Assembly (NCBI GenBank): GCA_964415885.1
Contig: CAYQCE010000008.1
Span: forward strand, 1 to 64,000
Direction: 5' to 3'
Length of the DNA: 64,000 nucleotides
Source of the DNA: CAYQCE01 sp964415885
Lineage (GTDB): Bacteria > Zixibacteria > MSB-5A5 > JAABVY01 > JAHJOQ01
Within the stretch, counting starts at the first letter, position 1, and the number at the start of each line of letters is the position of its first letter. This document shows, piece by piece, positions 9,037 to 17,687 of this stretch. The position numbers and the translations under genes are program-made. Under the pieces are notes generated by a model. The model was given only the letters and a program-made list of their open reading frames with translations, ran no database searches and had not been told where the DNA came from.

Positions 9037-9877
9037 GCGCGGGGATGCGCCTGCGGAGTTGATGGCGCCGACACCTTTCCGAATTCACAAGGTCGTTCCT
9101 GAGACCCACGATACATTTTCTCTCGAACTCCGACCGGTGGATGGGAAGCACGATTTTCAGTATCTGCCCGGGCAGTTCAATATGCTCTATATCTTCGGCG
9201 TCGGGGAAGTGCCGATCTCGATAAGCGGTGATCCGTACCGCACGGACGCTCTCGTTCATACGACCCGGGCGGTCGGCAATGTGACGAAGGCGATGAAGCG
9301 TCTCAAAATCGGGGAGACAATTGGGATTCGCGGGCCGTTCGGGACTCACTGGCCGATCGAGAAGGCCGAGGGTAACGATGTAGTGCTCGTTGCGGGAGGT
9401 ATCGGTCTTGCTCCTCTCAAGCCTGTCGTGCATCATATCCTCGCAAACCGTGACAAGTACGGCAAAGTGGTGTTGCTGTATGGCACCCGAACTCCGAATG
9501 ATATTCTCTTCAGGAAAGAGCTGAAGCAGTGGCGGTCGCGGCTTGATATGGAGACGCACATCACTGTGGATCGCGCGATGGGTTCCTGGCACGGTAATGT
9601 CGGCGTGGTGACCACGCTGATCGGCAAAGCACCGTTCGACAGGACCGCGTGCACCGCGATGGTGTGCGGCCCTGAGATAATGATGCGCTATACTGTGCTC
9701 GCGATGCAGAAGCGCGGAGTCGGTGAGGATGAGATATTTCTTTCGATGGAACGAAATATGAAATGTGGGCTCGGATTCTGTGGACACTGTCAGATGGGAT
9801 CGTTTTTCGTTTGCAGGGACGGTCCAGTGTTTCCGTACAGCGAACTCGCAGGCATGTTCACGAAGCGGGAGCTTTAA
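9008..9877 (+). CDS. hydG: Hydrogenase gamma subunit, FAD/NAD(P)-binding reductase
   Basis: 289 residues if started at 9008; an ATG at 9062 (after ggag) gives a 271-residue form that begins right at the flavin domain and avoids overlap with the preceding gene. The order is an FAD-binding beta-barrel (about 20-115), an NAD(P)-binding domain beginning with [14 protein letters not shown] near 131, and a C-terminal Cys cluster [12 protein letters not shown]...C near 252 that binds an iron-sulfur cluster as in PyrK-type proteins. It is the diaphorase arm that exchanges electrons with NAD(P)H in the bidirectional sulfhydrogenase. The delta gene starts 2 bp after its stop codon. Confidence 0.88.
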   Translation: MCMAQAKANRRGDAPAELMAPTPFRIHKVVPETHDTFSLELRPVDGKHDFQYLPGQFNMLYIFGVGEVPISISGDPYRTDALVHTTRAVGNVTKAMKRLKIGETIGIRGPFGTHWPIEKAEGNDVVLVAGGIGLAPLKPVVHHILANRDKYGKVVLLYGTRTPNDILFRKELKQWRSRLDMETHITVDRAMGSWHGNVGVVTTLIGKAPFDRTACTAMVCGPEIMMRYTVLAMQKRGVGEDEIFLSMERNMKCGLGFCGHCQMGSFFVCRDGPVFPYSELAGMFTKREL

Positions 9878-9878
9878 C

Positions 9879-10658
9879 ATGGCACGCGCCAAAAAACCAA
9901 AGCTTGCGGTCTGGAAATTCGCATCATGCGACGGTTGTCAGCTTTCACTGCTCGACTGTGAGGACGAGCTGCTTGCTGTCGCCGAACTGATCGAGATAGC
10001 CAACTTCCCGGAGGCGTCCCGTGCGGTGCAACGCGGGCCGTATGATCTGTCTCTTGTTGAGGGGTCTATTACTACACCGCATGACGCGGAACGGATCCAC
10101 AAGATCCGTCGTAACTCCAGGTTTCTTGCCACGATTGGAGCGTGCGCTACCGCCGGTGGTATACAGGCGCTAAGAAATTTTGTCGACGTGGATGAGTATG
10201 TCTCGACTGTATATCCTCACCCGGAGTATATCAAGACGCTAAACAAATCTACACCGATTTCGGACCACATATTCGTCGATTTCGAGCTCCGGGGCTGTCC
10301 GATAGACAAGGATCAGCTTCTCGAGCTGGTGAGCGCATTTTTGAACGGTCGCAAGCCGATCATTCCAACCTACAGCGTTTGTATGGACTGCAAGCGCAAG
10401 GGAATCGAGTGTGTGATGGTCTCGCGCGGGATACCGTGTCTGGGGCCTGTAACTCAAACCGGCTGTGGCGTGCTTTGTCCTTCGTATAACCGCGGCTGCT
10501 ATGGCTGTTTCGGTCCAAAGGAGACCCCGAATACGGCATCGCTAGCGGAATGGATGGATCGGCTTGGACTTACAAGGTCTGAGATCATGCGGGAATTCAG
10601 AGGCTTCAATGCCTATGCTGAAGCGTTTCGCAGGGAGAGCGAGGCACATGAAAAGTAA
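9879..10658 (+). CDS. hydD: [NiFe] hydrogenase small (delta) subunit
   Basis: 259 residues from the ATG at 9879. The N-terminus has [19 protein letters not shown], the CxxC that ligates the proximal [4Fe-4S] cluster. Further Cys pairs occur from about residue 167 to 205 ([38 protein letters not shown]). There is no twin-arginine signal peptide, so the enzyme is cytoplasmic, as expected for group 3. It partners with the alpha subunit encoded next, which overlaps its last 11 bases. Confidence 0.9.
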   Translation: MARAKKPKLAVWKFASCDGCQLSLLDCEDELLAVAELIEIANFPEASRAVQRGPYDLSLVEGSITTPHDAERIHKIRRNSRFLATIGACATAGGIQALRNFVDVDEYVSTVYPHPEYIKTLNKSTPISDHIFVDFELRGCPIDKDQLLELVSAFLNGRKPIIPTYSVCMDCKRKGIECVMVSRGIPCLGPVTQTGCGVLCPSYNRGCYGCFGPKETPNTASLAEWMDRLGLTRSEIMREFRGFNAYAEAFRRESEAHEK

Positions 10659-11937
10659 GAGAATCAAGGTCAAATACCTCGCGCGCGTCGAGGGCGAGGG
10701 CGCACTCGACATCAAGATCAAGGGCGATAAATTCGTCGATGCCAAGCTGAATATTTTCGAGCCGCCGCGCTTCTTCGAAGGCTTCTTGCGAGGTCGCAGC
10801 TTCATGGAAGCACCTGATATTACGGCTCGTATTTGCGGTATCTGCCCGGTAGCCTACCAGATGAGCTCGGTTCATGCGATGGAGAGTATATGCGGCGTCA
10901 AGGTCGAGGGGCAGCTTCGTGAGCTGAGACGTCTTCTTTACTGCGCTGAGTGGATCGAGAGCCACGTGCTTCATATATACATGCTGCATGCTCCGGATTT
11001 CCTCGGTTATGAAGATGCCATCCGGATGGCAAAGGACCATCCGGACGCGGTGAAGAAGGGACTTCGGCTAAAGAAGATCGGTAACGATCTGATGCGGCTG
11101 CTCGGCGGGCGTGAGATCCACCCGATCAATGTCAGAGTCGGCGGTTTCTACAAGGTGCCCTCAAAGAATGAGCTGCTCGCGAAAGTGGATGACCTGAAAT
11201 GGGCTCGCGATACTGCAATTGAGACAGCGAAATTCGTATCGGGCTTCGACTTTCCCGAGTTGGAGCATGACTATGAATTCGTGTCGCTTCGTCATGAGGA
11301 TGAATACCCGCTGAACGAGGGGAGGATCGTATCCAACAAAGGTATAGATATAGAGATCGATAGTTTCTACGACGTGTTCGAAGAACAGCATGTCGAGCAC
11401 TCGACGTCTCTTCATTCGGTGGTGAAAGAGCGCGGTGCGTATCTCGTCGGTCCGCTCGCTCGCTACAGCCTGAATTACGACAAACTCACACCAACCGCAC
11501 AGGAGATTGCGAAGGAATGTGGACTCTCATCGACTTGTAACAGCCCGTTTAAGAGTATCGTGGTGCGTTCGATCGAGACGATCTATGCCTGCGAGGAAGC
11601 CCTGCGGATCATCTCCGATTATGAAAGGCCGGACAAGCCGTTCGTGGAAGTTGAGCCAGGGGCGGGAGTCGGTCACGGTTGTACTGAGGCTCCCCGTGGA
11701 TTGTTGTATCATCGGTACGAGATCGATGACGGAGGGCTTATCAAGGATGCGAAGATTGTACCGCCGACTTCGCAGAATCAGAAGACTATCGAAAACGACC
11801 TCGTCAAGTTCATTCCCGACAACCTCGATCTGTCTCAGGATATGCTCACCTGGCAGTGCGAGCAGGCTGTTCGCAACTACGATCCCTGCATTTCATGCTC
11901 GTGCCATTTCCTCAAGCTCCGAATCGAGAGGGAGTGA
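10648..11937 (+). CDS. hydA: [NiFe] hydrogenase large (alpha) subunit, group 3b type
   Basis: 429 residues. The N-terminal nickel motif RICGICP lies near residue 60 and the C-terminal motif DPCISCSCH near 411-419, so all four Ni-binding cysteines are present. The C-terminus carries a 9-residue tail after the His, the expected peptide removed by the maturation protease encoded next. The deduced role is reversible H2 oxidation or H+ reduction coupled to NAD(P)H via the delta, beta and gamma subunits. Sulfur reduction is known for some family members. The class assignment rests on subunit composition and gene order; a phylogenetic placement was not possible here. The start ATG 10648 overlaps the delta stop. 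Confidence 0.92.
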   Translation: MKSKRIKVKYLARVEGEGALDIKIKGDKFVDAKLNIFEPPRFFEGFLRGRSFMEAPDITARICGICPVAYQMSSVHAMESICGVKVEGQLRELRRLLYCAEWIESHVLHIYMLHAPDFLGYEDAIRMAKDHPDAVKKGLRLKKIGNDLMRLLGGREIHPINVRVGGFYKVPSKNELLAKVDDLKWARDTAIETAKFVSGFDFPELEHDYEFVSLRHEDEYPLNEGRIVSNKGIDIEIDSFYDVFEEQHVEHSTSLHSVVKERGAYLVGPLARYSLNYDKLTPTAQEIAKECGLSSTCNSPFKSIVVRSIETIYACEEALRIISDYERPDKPFVEVEPGAGVGHGCTEAPRGLLYHRYEIDDGGLIKDAKIVPPTSQNQKTIENDLVKFIPDNLDLSQDMLTWQCEQAVRNYDPCISCSCHFLKLRIERE

Positions 11938-11949
11938 GGCGATGGAAAC

Positions 11950-12447
11950 ATGCCAGAGCCCAAACCTGTACTTATAATTGGTGCCGGAAACGAGTTTCGA
12001 TCCGATGATGCCGCCGGGCTTGTCGTAGCGAGGCTGCTGAGAGACAGGGTCTCCGATTATGCGGATACTATAGTCGGTATCTCCGACGGCACCGAGCTGC
12101 TTGATCTGTGGAACAGCAGGCCGCTTGTGTATCTGATCGACGCTATCCATGCCAATCTGGAGGCCGGAGAGATTCGAAGATTTGATCTGCCGGATGAAAA
12201 GCTGCCTGCAGAGTACACCAGCACACAGTCCACGCACTCCTTCAATGTAGGAGAAGCCATTGAGCTTGGAAAAGCACTCGATTCGATGCCCGAAAGGCTG
12301 TCGATCATTGGAGTTCAGGGGGAGAATTTCGAGAGCGGTACGGAGATATCTGAGTCTGTAAGAGCTTCGATTGAGCGTGTTGCCAAAATCATAAGCGAAG
12401 AGGTGAAGCGTTTGAACAATAACTCCGGAGGCGATACTGATGCATGA
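11950..12447 (+). CDS. Hydrogenase maturation endopeptidase (HyaD/HybD family, M52)
   Basis: 165 residues. It opens with VLIIGAGNEFRSDDAAGL, the GxGNxxRxDD nickel-sensing motif of M52 proteases, followed by the second acidic ligand in YLIDA and the His in STHSF. It cleaves the C-terminal tail of the large subunit after nickel insertion. It starts 12 bp after the alpha gene and overlaps hypA by 8 bp. Confidence 0.92.
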   Translation: MPEPKPVLIIGAGNEFRSDDAAGLVVARLLRDRVSDYADTIVGISDGTELLDLWNSRPLVYLIDAIHANLEAGEIRRFDLPDEKLPAEYTSTQSTHSFNVGEAIELGKALDSMPERLSIIGVQGENFESGTEISESVRASIERVAKIISEEVKRLNNNSGGDTDA

Positions 12448-12703
12448 GTTCACCTTGATGGCGGATCTTCTTAAGAAGATCGAGAATATTGCGAAGGAGA
12501 ATGACTCCGATCGCGTATTATCTGTGAGGGTCAAGCTGGGCGCGCTTTCGCACATTTCGGCAGATCATTTTCGGGAGCATTTCGAGCATGCTATCCGAGG
12601 TACGGTTGCTGAAGGCGCGAAACTGGACGTCGAAGAGCTGACCGATGAATCCAGCCCGGATGCCGGGGATATAATGCTCGATAGCGTCGAGGTCGCGCAG
12701 TAG
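12440..12703 (+). CDS. hypA: HypA-like nickel metallochaperone lacking the zinc finger
   Basis: 87 residues against about 113-118 for typical HypA. The N-terminal MHE (nickel-binding His2) and the following helix and strand region are clear, including VRVKLGALSHIS and RGTVAEGAKLDVEEL. The protein contains no cysteine at all: the two CxxC motifs of the zinc loop are missing. The sequence jumps through TDESSPDAG directly to DIMLDSVEVAQ, which matches the usual C-terminal strand. So the loss looks like a clean internal deletion, not a truncation. It overlaps the protease gene by 8 bp and lies 17 bp before hypF. No hypB gene follows. Confidence 0.85.
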   Translation: MHEFTLMADLLKKIENIAKENDSDRVLSVRVKLGALSHISADHFREHFEHAIRGTVAEGAKLDVEELTDESSPDAGDIMLDSVEVAQ

Positions 12704-12720
12704 GTCGAGGTGCTGCTTAA

Positions 12721-15015
12721 ATGACGGATAGCGTAAAACAGGTTTGCGCGCGAGAGCGCAGGGTATATATCGTGTCCGGAGCAGTGCAGGGTGTCGGATT
12801 CCGTCCGTTTGTCTATCGAACGGCTGCGGATTTAAAGCTATACGGCGAGATTGCCAACTCTTCCGCCGGAGTCACAATTGATCTCGAGGGCGATCCGGCG
12901 ACGCTCGACATCTTCGAACAGGACCTTCAATCACGTACGCCTCCACTCGCCAGAATAGACAGTGTGCTGAAATGTGCAAAGCGGGTACGAGGTTTTGATG
13001 CTCTTCGAATTGCCGAAAGCGATACGGATGGTTCCAATACGGCGCTCGTCCTCCCGGATGTTGCGACATGCAAAGACTGTCTTGCCGAAGTGTTTGACCC
13101 GAATGATCGGCGATACCGTTACCCATTCACCAACTGCACGAATTGCGGTCCACGCTACAGCATCGTCGAATCGCTGCCGTACGATCGCTGCAACAGCACG
13201 ATGTCGGAGTTCGATATGTGCGATGAGTGTCGTGCTGAGTACCTCGATCCGACCAACCGTCGTTTTCACGCCCAGCCGACGGCATGTCCCGTCTGTGGGC
13301 CTCATCTCGAGCTGTGGGATGAGCGCGGAGGCAGATTGGCTGCTCACGATGATGCATTATTGCGAGCATGCAAGCTGATCTTTGATGGCGCCGTTATTGC
13401 GCTGAAAGGCCTCGGTGGTTTTCAGTTGCTTGTCGACGCATCGAACGATGCCGCGATTGAGAGATTGCGCGAGGCAAAGAGGCGACCCGACAAGCCGTTT
13501 GCGCTCATGGTACCGGACATGGAATCCGTGGAGTCGATTTGTCAGATCAGTGACACAGAACAAGAGCTTCTGTTCTCTTCCGCAGCCCCGATTGTGTTGT
13601 ACAGGAGACGACCTGAAACAAGTGGTGTAAGCGAACTGGTCGCGCCGAAAAATGTGTATCTCGGGGTAATGCTGCCGTATACGCCGATGCATCACCTGCT
13701 GATGGCGGAGATTCGCACACCGATTGTCGCCACGAGTGGAAATCGCTCATCCGAACCGATCATCATTGATGAAAACGAGGCGCTGAAGCAGCTTCACGGA
13801 ATTGCAGATTTCTATCTTGTGCACAATCGCAGGATAGCGAGGCATGTCGATGACTCTGTAGTAGGTGTAATGTCCAATCGCAGAACGACAATTCGCAGGG
13901 CTCGCGGATACGCGCCGATGCCGATCAATATCGGCTCGGACGTGACCGGAATCGTTGCAGTCGGCGGCCACCAGAAGAACAGCATTGCGGTCGGAGTCGG
14001 CGAAAACATATTCATGAGCCAGTATATAGGTGATCTTGACAGCGTTAAGTCTATCGAGGCCGCGGAGAAGGCACTGGTCGATCTCTGCAGAATTTATGGA
14101 ATTGAACCTGAAGTCGTAGCATGCGATCTTCATCCCGAGTACGCCAGCACGCTGATTGCGCAGCGAATGGGACTGAGGATGGTCCGAGTACAGCATCACT
14201 ATGCGCATGTGCTCTCTTGTATGGCGGAGCATGGTAAAGGCGCCGATTCCGCACTCGGAGTAGCATGGGATGGGACCGGGCTTGGCAGTGACGGCACCAT
14301 ATGGGGCGGGGAATTCCTCAGAGTGGATGATAGCGGATTTAACCGACTTGCGCATCTGAGACAATTCAGGCTTCCCGGCGGAGATGCTGCAGCGCGCGAT
14401 CCATGGCGAAGTGCAGTGGGAGTGTTCTACGAGCTTTATAACGAAAGATGGGTTGAAGAAGCTGCTGCAATTGGACTTGACGAATCCGAGAAGAGTATCA
14501 TTGCGCAGATGCTTCCCGGTGAAGTGAATTCGCCGTTGACCTCGAGTGCGGGAAGGCTGTTCGATTGTGTAGCGGCTATACTGGGATTGTGCCGATACTC
14601 GTCTTTCGAGGGTCAGGCTGCAATCGCTCTGGAAACAGAGGCGATAAAGAGTGATATAGAATCGCGATACGAGTTTGGCATCATTGAATCAGGCAGTACT
14701 CTGCAGTTGGACTGGAAACCCGTAGTCACGGGTATTCTGGATGATCGCAGGTCCAGTGTCTCACATTCCGATATTGCGCGCAAGTTCCACAATTCGCTGG
14801 TGGCAGTGATCAGCGCCCTTGCGAGACGCTTTGGCGATTCACGAATCGCCCTGACCGGTGGATGTTTTCAGAACAGGCTTCTCGCCGAGAGCTCAGTGAT
14901 AGAACTGCAGAGTTGTGGTCTTCGGCCGCTTTTGCACAGCGAAATTCCAGCAAATGACGGTGGACTGGCAGTTGGACAGGTTATTGCTGCAAGTCGAGAG
15001 ATAAAGAGGGAGTGA
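12721..15015 (+). CDS. hypF: Carbamoyltransferase HypF
   Basis: 764 residues, the normal family length. The order is an acylphosphatase domain (about 12-100, with VQGVGFRPFVYR), two zinc-finger modules (CKDC...CTNCGP and CDEC...CPVCGP, about 117-200), a YrdC-like domain (about 210-395, KGLGGFQLLVDA and TSGNRSSEPI), and a Kae1-like domain (about 400-755, with VQHHYAHVLSCMAEHG and ALTGGCFQNR). It makes the thiocarboxamide on HypE from carbamoyl phosphate, the source of the CN ligands of the active-site iron. It lies within the hydrogenase operon and its stop overlaps a possible hypC GTG. Confidence 0.97.
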   Translation: MTDSVKQVCARERRVYIVSGAVQGVGFRPFVYRTAADLKLYGEIANSSAGVTIDLEGDPATLDIFEQDLQSRTPPLARIDSVLKCAKRVRGFDALRIAESDTDGSNTALVLPDVATCKDCLAEVFDPNDRRYRYPFTNCTNCGPRYSIVESLPYDRCNSTMSEFDMCDECRAEYLDPTNRRFHAQPTACPVCGPHLELWDERGGRLAAHDDALLRACKLIFDGAVIALKGLGGFQLLVDASNDAAIERLREAKRRPDKPFALMVPDMESVESICQISDTEQELLFSSAAPIVLYRRRPETSGVSELVAPKNVYLGVMLPYTPMHHLLMAEIRTPIVATSGNRSSEPIIIDENEALKQLHGIADFYLVHNRRIARHVDDSVVGVMSNRRTTIRRARGYAPMPINIGSDVTGIVAVGGHQKNSIAVGVGENIFMSQYIGDLDSVKSIEAAEKALVDLCRIYGIEPEVVACDLHPEYASTLIAQRMGLRMVRVQHHYAHVLSCMAEHGKGADSALGVAWDGTGLGSDGTIWGGEFLRVDDSGFNRLAHLRQFRLPGGDAAARDPWRSAVGVFYELYNERWVEEAAAIGLDESEKSIIAQMLPGEVNSPLTSSAGRLFDCVAAILGLCRYSSFEGQAAIALETEAIKSDIESRYEFGIIESGSTLQLDWKPVVTGILDDRRSSVSHSDIARKFHNSLVAVISALARRFGDSRIALTGGCFQNRLLAESSVIELQSCGLRPLLHSEIPANDGGLAVGQVIAASREIKRE

Positions 15016-15020
15016 ACCGC

Positions 15021-15275
15021 ATGTGTCTTGCAGTTCCCGGAGAAATAGTCAGAATTACCGATAATGATCCTCTCGTCCGCAAGGCAGAGGTCAGCTTCGG
15101 GGGTTTTGTTCGTGAAGTGAGTCTCATACTGCAGCCGGATGCCGCAGTTGGTGATTATGTGATAGTGCATGCAGGTTTTGCCATCTCCACGCTCGACGAA
15201 GACGCCGCAAGGCGGACGATTGCCGAATTCGAGTCGTTATCCGATTTCACTGATGAGGATTCAAAGAGACTGTGA
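15021..15275 (+). CDS. hypC: Hydrogenase assembly chaperone HypC
   Basis: 84 residues starting MCLAVPGEIV. The ATG at 15021 is preferred over an in-frame GTG at 15012 because HypC needs Cys at position 2, exposed after Met removal, to bind iron with HypD and to bind the large-subunit precursor. The rest folds as the usual small beta-barrel (VSFGGFVREVSL, VIVHAGFAIS). It follows hypF within 6 bp and overlaps hypD by 4 bp. Confidence 0.95.
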   Translation: MCLAVPGEIVRITDNDPLVRKAEVSFGGFVREVSLILQPDAAVGDYVIVHAGFAISTLDEDAARRTIAEFESLSDFTDEDSKRL

Positions 15276-16354
15276 AGTACATTGATGAATTCAGGGACAG
15301 AGGTGCGTCGAGGGCAATCGCCGAGTCGATAGCGCGAATGGCTTCTCGCGAATGGAGAATCATGGAAGTGTGCGGCGGACAGACTCATTCGATCGTTCGC
15401 TTCGGAATCGACGCGATCCTTTCAGGAAGCGTCTCTTTTCTGCACGGCCCGGGCTGTCCGGTTTGCGTAACTCCCGCGGAGCAAATAGATCATGCAATCG
15501 CGCTTGCACTGAGCAAAGATGTCGTTCTCTGTTCGTTCGGAGATATGATGCGAGTACGAGGAACTTCGATCGACCTTATGACTTCGAAGGCTCGAGGGGC
15601 GGATGTCAGGATAGTCTATTCACCGCTCGAGGCTCTTGAAATTGCGACTGAGTCGCCCGAGCGACAGGTTGTCTTCTTTGGCATCGGGTTCGAGACGACC
15701 GCGCCTTTGATTGCGGCGACTCTGCTTCAGGCAAAAATAAGGAAGTTAAAAAACTTCTCCGTACTGTCATCTCTGCGGCTGATCCCACCCGCGATAGAAT
15801 TGGTTCTCGGCTCGTGCGAATCTCAGATTGATGCTCTCCTCGCTCCCGGGCATGTCTGCACTATATCCGGTATGCGACCGTATTTCGAGATAGCGTCGAA
15901 GTTCTCGGTGCCTGTCATTGCAACCGGGTTCGAGCCGATCGACATTCTTGTCGGAGTGGAGACCGCAGTCAGGCTACTTGAGTCGAGACGAGCTGATGCA
16001 GTGAATGCGTATACGCGATCAGTCAGAGATGATGGGAATATTGCGGCACGAGAGTTGATGAGTCGAGTGTTCGAAGTTACCGACGCCGAATGGCGTGGAA
16101 TAGGTGCCATTGAAGCGAGCGGTCTCAGAATGAGTGCCGAGTTCGCTGAATTTGATGCCGCGCGCAGATTCGATGTTGAACCGGATATCGAAACCTCGGC
16201 CGCGTCGAACGAATGCATGGACGTGTTGCTGGGCCGTAAGACGCCTTCCGAGTGTTCGTGCTTTGGAAGCTCGTGCAACCCGGATCATCCAATCGGTCCT
16301 CTGATGGTGTCATCCGAGGGAGCTTGTGCGGCCTATCACCGATACCGTATCTGA
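15272..16354 (+). CDS. hypD: Hydrogenase formation protein HypD
   Basis: 360 residues, GTG start overlapping the hypC stop. Conserved motifs: MEVCGGQTHSI, FLHGPGCPVCVTP, SFGDMMRVRG, VFFGIGFETTAP, and the C-terminal [4Fe-4S] cysteines in SECSCFGSSCNPDHPIGPLMVSSEGAC. With HypC it forms the scaffold on which Fe(CN)2CO is assembled. All key cysteines are present. It overlaps hypE by up to 29 bp. Confidence 0.96.
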   Translation: MKYIDEFRDRGASRAIAESIARMASREWRIMEVCGGQTHSIVRFGIDAILSGSVSFLHGPGCPVCVTPAEQIDHAIALALSKDVVLCSFGDMMRVRGTSIDLMTSKARGADVRIVYSPLEALEIATESPERQVVFFGIGFETTAPLIAATLLQAKIRKLKNFSVLSSLRLIPPAIELVLGSCESQIDALLAPGHVCTISGMRPYFEIASKFSVPVIATGFEPIDILVGVETAVRLLESRRADAVNAYTRSVRDDGNIAARELMSRVFEVTDAEWRGIGAIEASGLRMSAEFAEFDAARRFDVEPDIETSAASNECMDVLLGRKTPSECSCFGSSCNPDHPIGPLMVSSEGACAAYHRYRI

Positions 16355-17429
16355 TGTTCAACGGAGTATGCAATTGAACAAGCCGAATCCCAGGAGGTCC
16401 GAAGGAAATGTACTGATCGGTGGATATGACCGCATAGTCCTCGCGCATGGCGGCGGCGGGCGTCTGATGCACGAGTTGATCGAAGACGTGCTTCTCGAGG
16501 CATACGGTGATAGACTTCTTGCGGACGGTCCGGATTCAACGCCGATAAATATCGAGTCTTCCCGGCTTTCAATTTCAACTGATTCGTTCGTCGTCAGGCC
16601 GCTTTTCTTCCCTGGCGGCGACATCGGCAAGCTGTCGGTGTGCGGCACAATCAACGACCTCGCTATGTCAGGCGCACGGCCTCTCTTCCTGACCGTTGGT
16701 CTGATACTCGAGGAGGGGCTGATGCTGAGCGACCTCAGTGTGATCGCGACATCGATCGGGGACGCTGCAAGAGCGGATGGAGTGCGGGTAGTTGCGGGCG
16801 ACACCAAGGTTGTCGAGAAAGGAAACGGGGACGGCATCTATATCAATACTGCTGGCCTTGGAGTTCGGGACGCAGAACGAGCGGTTGCCCCGGCTGAAGT
16901 ACTGTCCGGCGACGCAGTGATTTTGAGCGGCGATATCGGGCGGCACGGAATAGCGGTGATGGCCGCACGAGAGAATCTGCCTGTTGATCCTCAGATAGAG
17001 AGTGACTGTGCGTCCCTGTGGCCGTCAGTCAGCAAGCTGATCGATGCCGGGATCGAGATTCACTGCATGCGCGACCTCACACGTGGCGGCCTTGGGGCCG
17101 CGGTTGTTGAGATAGCGAGTGTATCCGGGAAACATGTCGAGCTCGTAGCAAGCAGGATTCCGGTTGCTCCGCAAGTCCGGGGAGCTTGTGAGATTCTCGG
17201 CTTCGATCCGATGTTCGTCGCCAATGAGGGACGTTTCGTGGCATTCGTTCCGCAGAAGTGTGCCGACGAGGCGGTGGCGATTCTCGAGCAGATAGACGCT
17301 GATATCAAACCCGCGAGAATTGGCGTAGTATCGGACGACAGCGCCTCAGGTGTATCGCTCGAGTCGGAGATGGGTGTCAGACGCGCCGTCCACATGCCGA
17401 GCGGTGAGCAACTGCCGCGAATCTGTTAG
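16326..17429 (+). CDS. hypE: Hydrogenase expression/formation protein HypE
   Basis: 367 residues from GTG 16326 (gaggga upstream); ATG 16368 is the alternative and gives 353 residues. PurM-like ATPase: AHGGGGRLMHELI, SISTDSFVVRPLFFPGGDIG, DTKVVEKG, MRDLTRGGLGA. It ends in the conserved PRIC, whose terminal Cys receives the carbamoyl group from HypF and is dehydrated to thiocyanate. It is the last gene of the operon, and a hairpin overlaps its stop codon. Confidence 0.96.
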   Translation: MRPITDTVSDVQRSMQLNKPNPRRSEGNVLIGGYDRIVLAHGGGGRLMHELIEDVLLEAYGDRLLADGPDSTPINIESSRLSISTDSFVVRPLFFPGGDIGKLSVCGTINDLAMSGARPLFLTVGLILEEGLMLSDLSVIATSIGDAARADGVRVVAGDTKVVEKGNGDGIYINTAGLGVRDAERAVAPAEVLSGDAVILSGDIGRHGIAVMAARENLPVDPQIESDCASLWPSVSKLIDAGIEIHCMRDLTRGGLGAAVVEIASVSGKHVELVASRIPVAPQVRGACEILGFDPMFVANEGRFVAFVPQKCADEAVAILEQIDADIKPARIGVVSDDSASGVSLESEMGVRRAVHMPSGEQLPRIC

Positions 17430-17447
17430 GCGGTTCCCCGCCTTCTA
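17428..17447 (+). terminator. Hairpin at the end of the hydrogenase operon
   Basis: aggcgg (17428-17433), loop ttcc, ccgcct (17438-17443), followed by tcta. It overlaps the hypE stop codon. It is a weak rho-independent terminator candidate, since the T-run is poor. Confidence 0.5.
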
Positions 17448-17464
17448 AAATCCAAAATCAACAA

Positions 17465-17493
17465 TTGACTCCACGTTGCAGTCGTGGTATAAT
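17465..17493 (+). promoter_or_regulatory. Sigma70-type promoter for the dockerin-protein genes
   Basis: TTGACT at 17465-17470, 17-bp spacer, perfect TATAAT at 17488-17493. Transcription from about 17500 would leave a 5' leader of about 190 nt before the first gene. Confidence 0.75.
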
Positions 17494-17576
17494 AATTACA
17501 ACGGTTGGAGCCAGTCTAACCGCTCGATGCCAATCAGGAAAAAACTCGAATAGTCTGAGATAAGGCAATTCACGAT

Positions 17577-17622
17577 CGCGCAAACGTTGGTCCGCATTTT
17601 ATGCGTCCAACATCTTTCGCGC
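17577..17622 (+). promoter_or_regulatory. Structured 5' leader element
   Basis: Within the long leader, gttgg (17586-17590) pairs with ccaac (17607-17611) and gcat (17594-17597) with atgc (17601-17604). Flanking gcg/cgc tracts could extend the stem. I recognise no known riboswitch family. It may be an mRNA-stability or regulatory structure. Confidence 0.35.
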
Positions 17623-17687
17623 GCTTTTCGGCAATGAGGATGTGAGGCGGTGATTCATTTATTGGTTTTTAGCGGGAGGAAAATGAG

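Noticed and set aside
10648..11937. Possible selenocysteine in the hydrogenase large subunit, suggested by nearby selenocysteine genes
   Set aside because: The C-terminal motif reads DPCISCSCH with ordinary Cys codons and no in-frame TGA.
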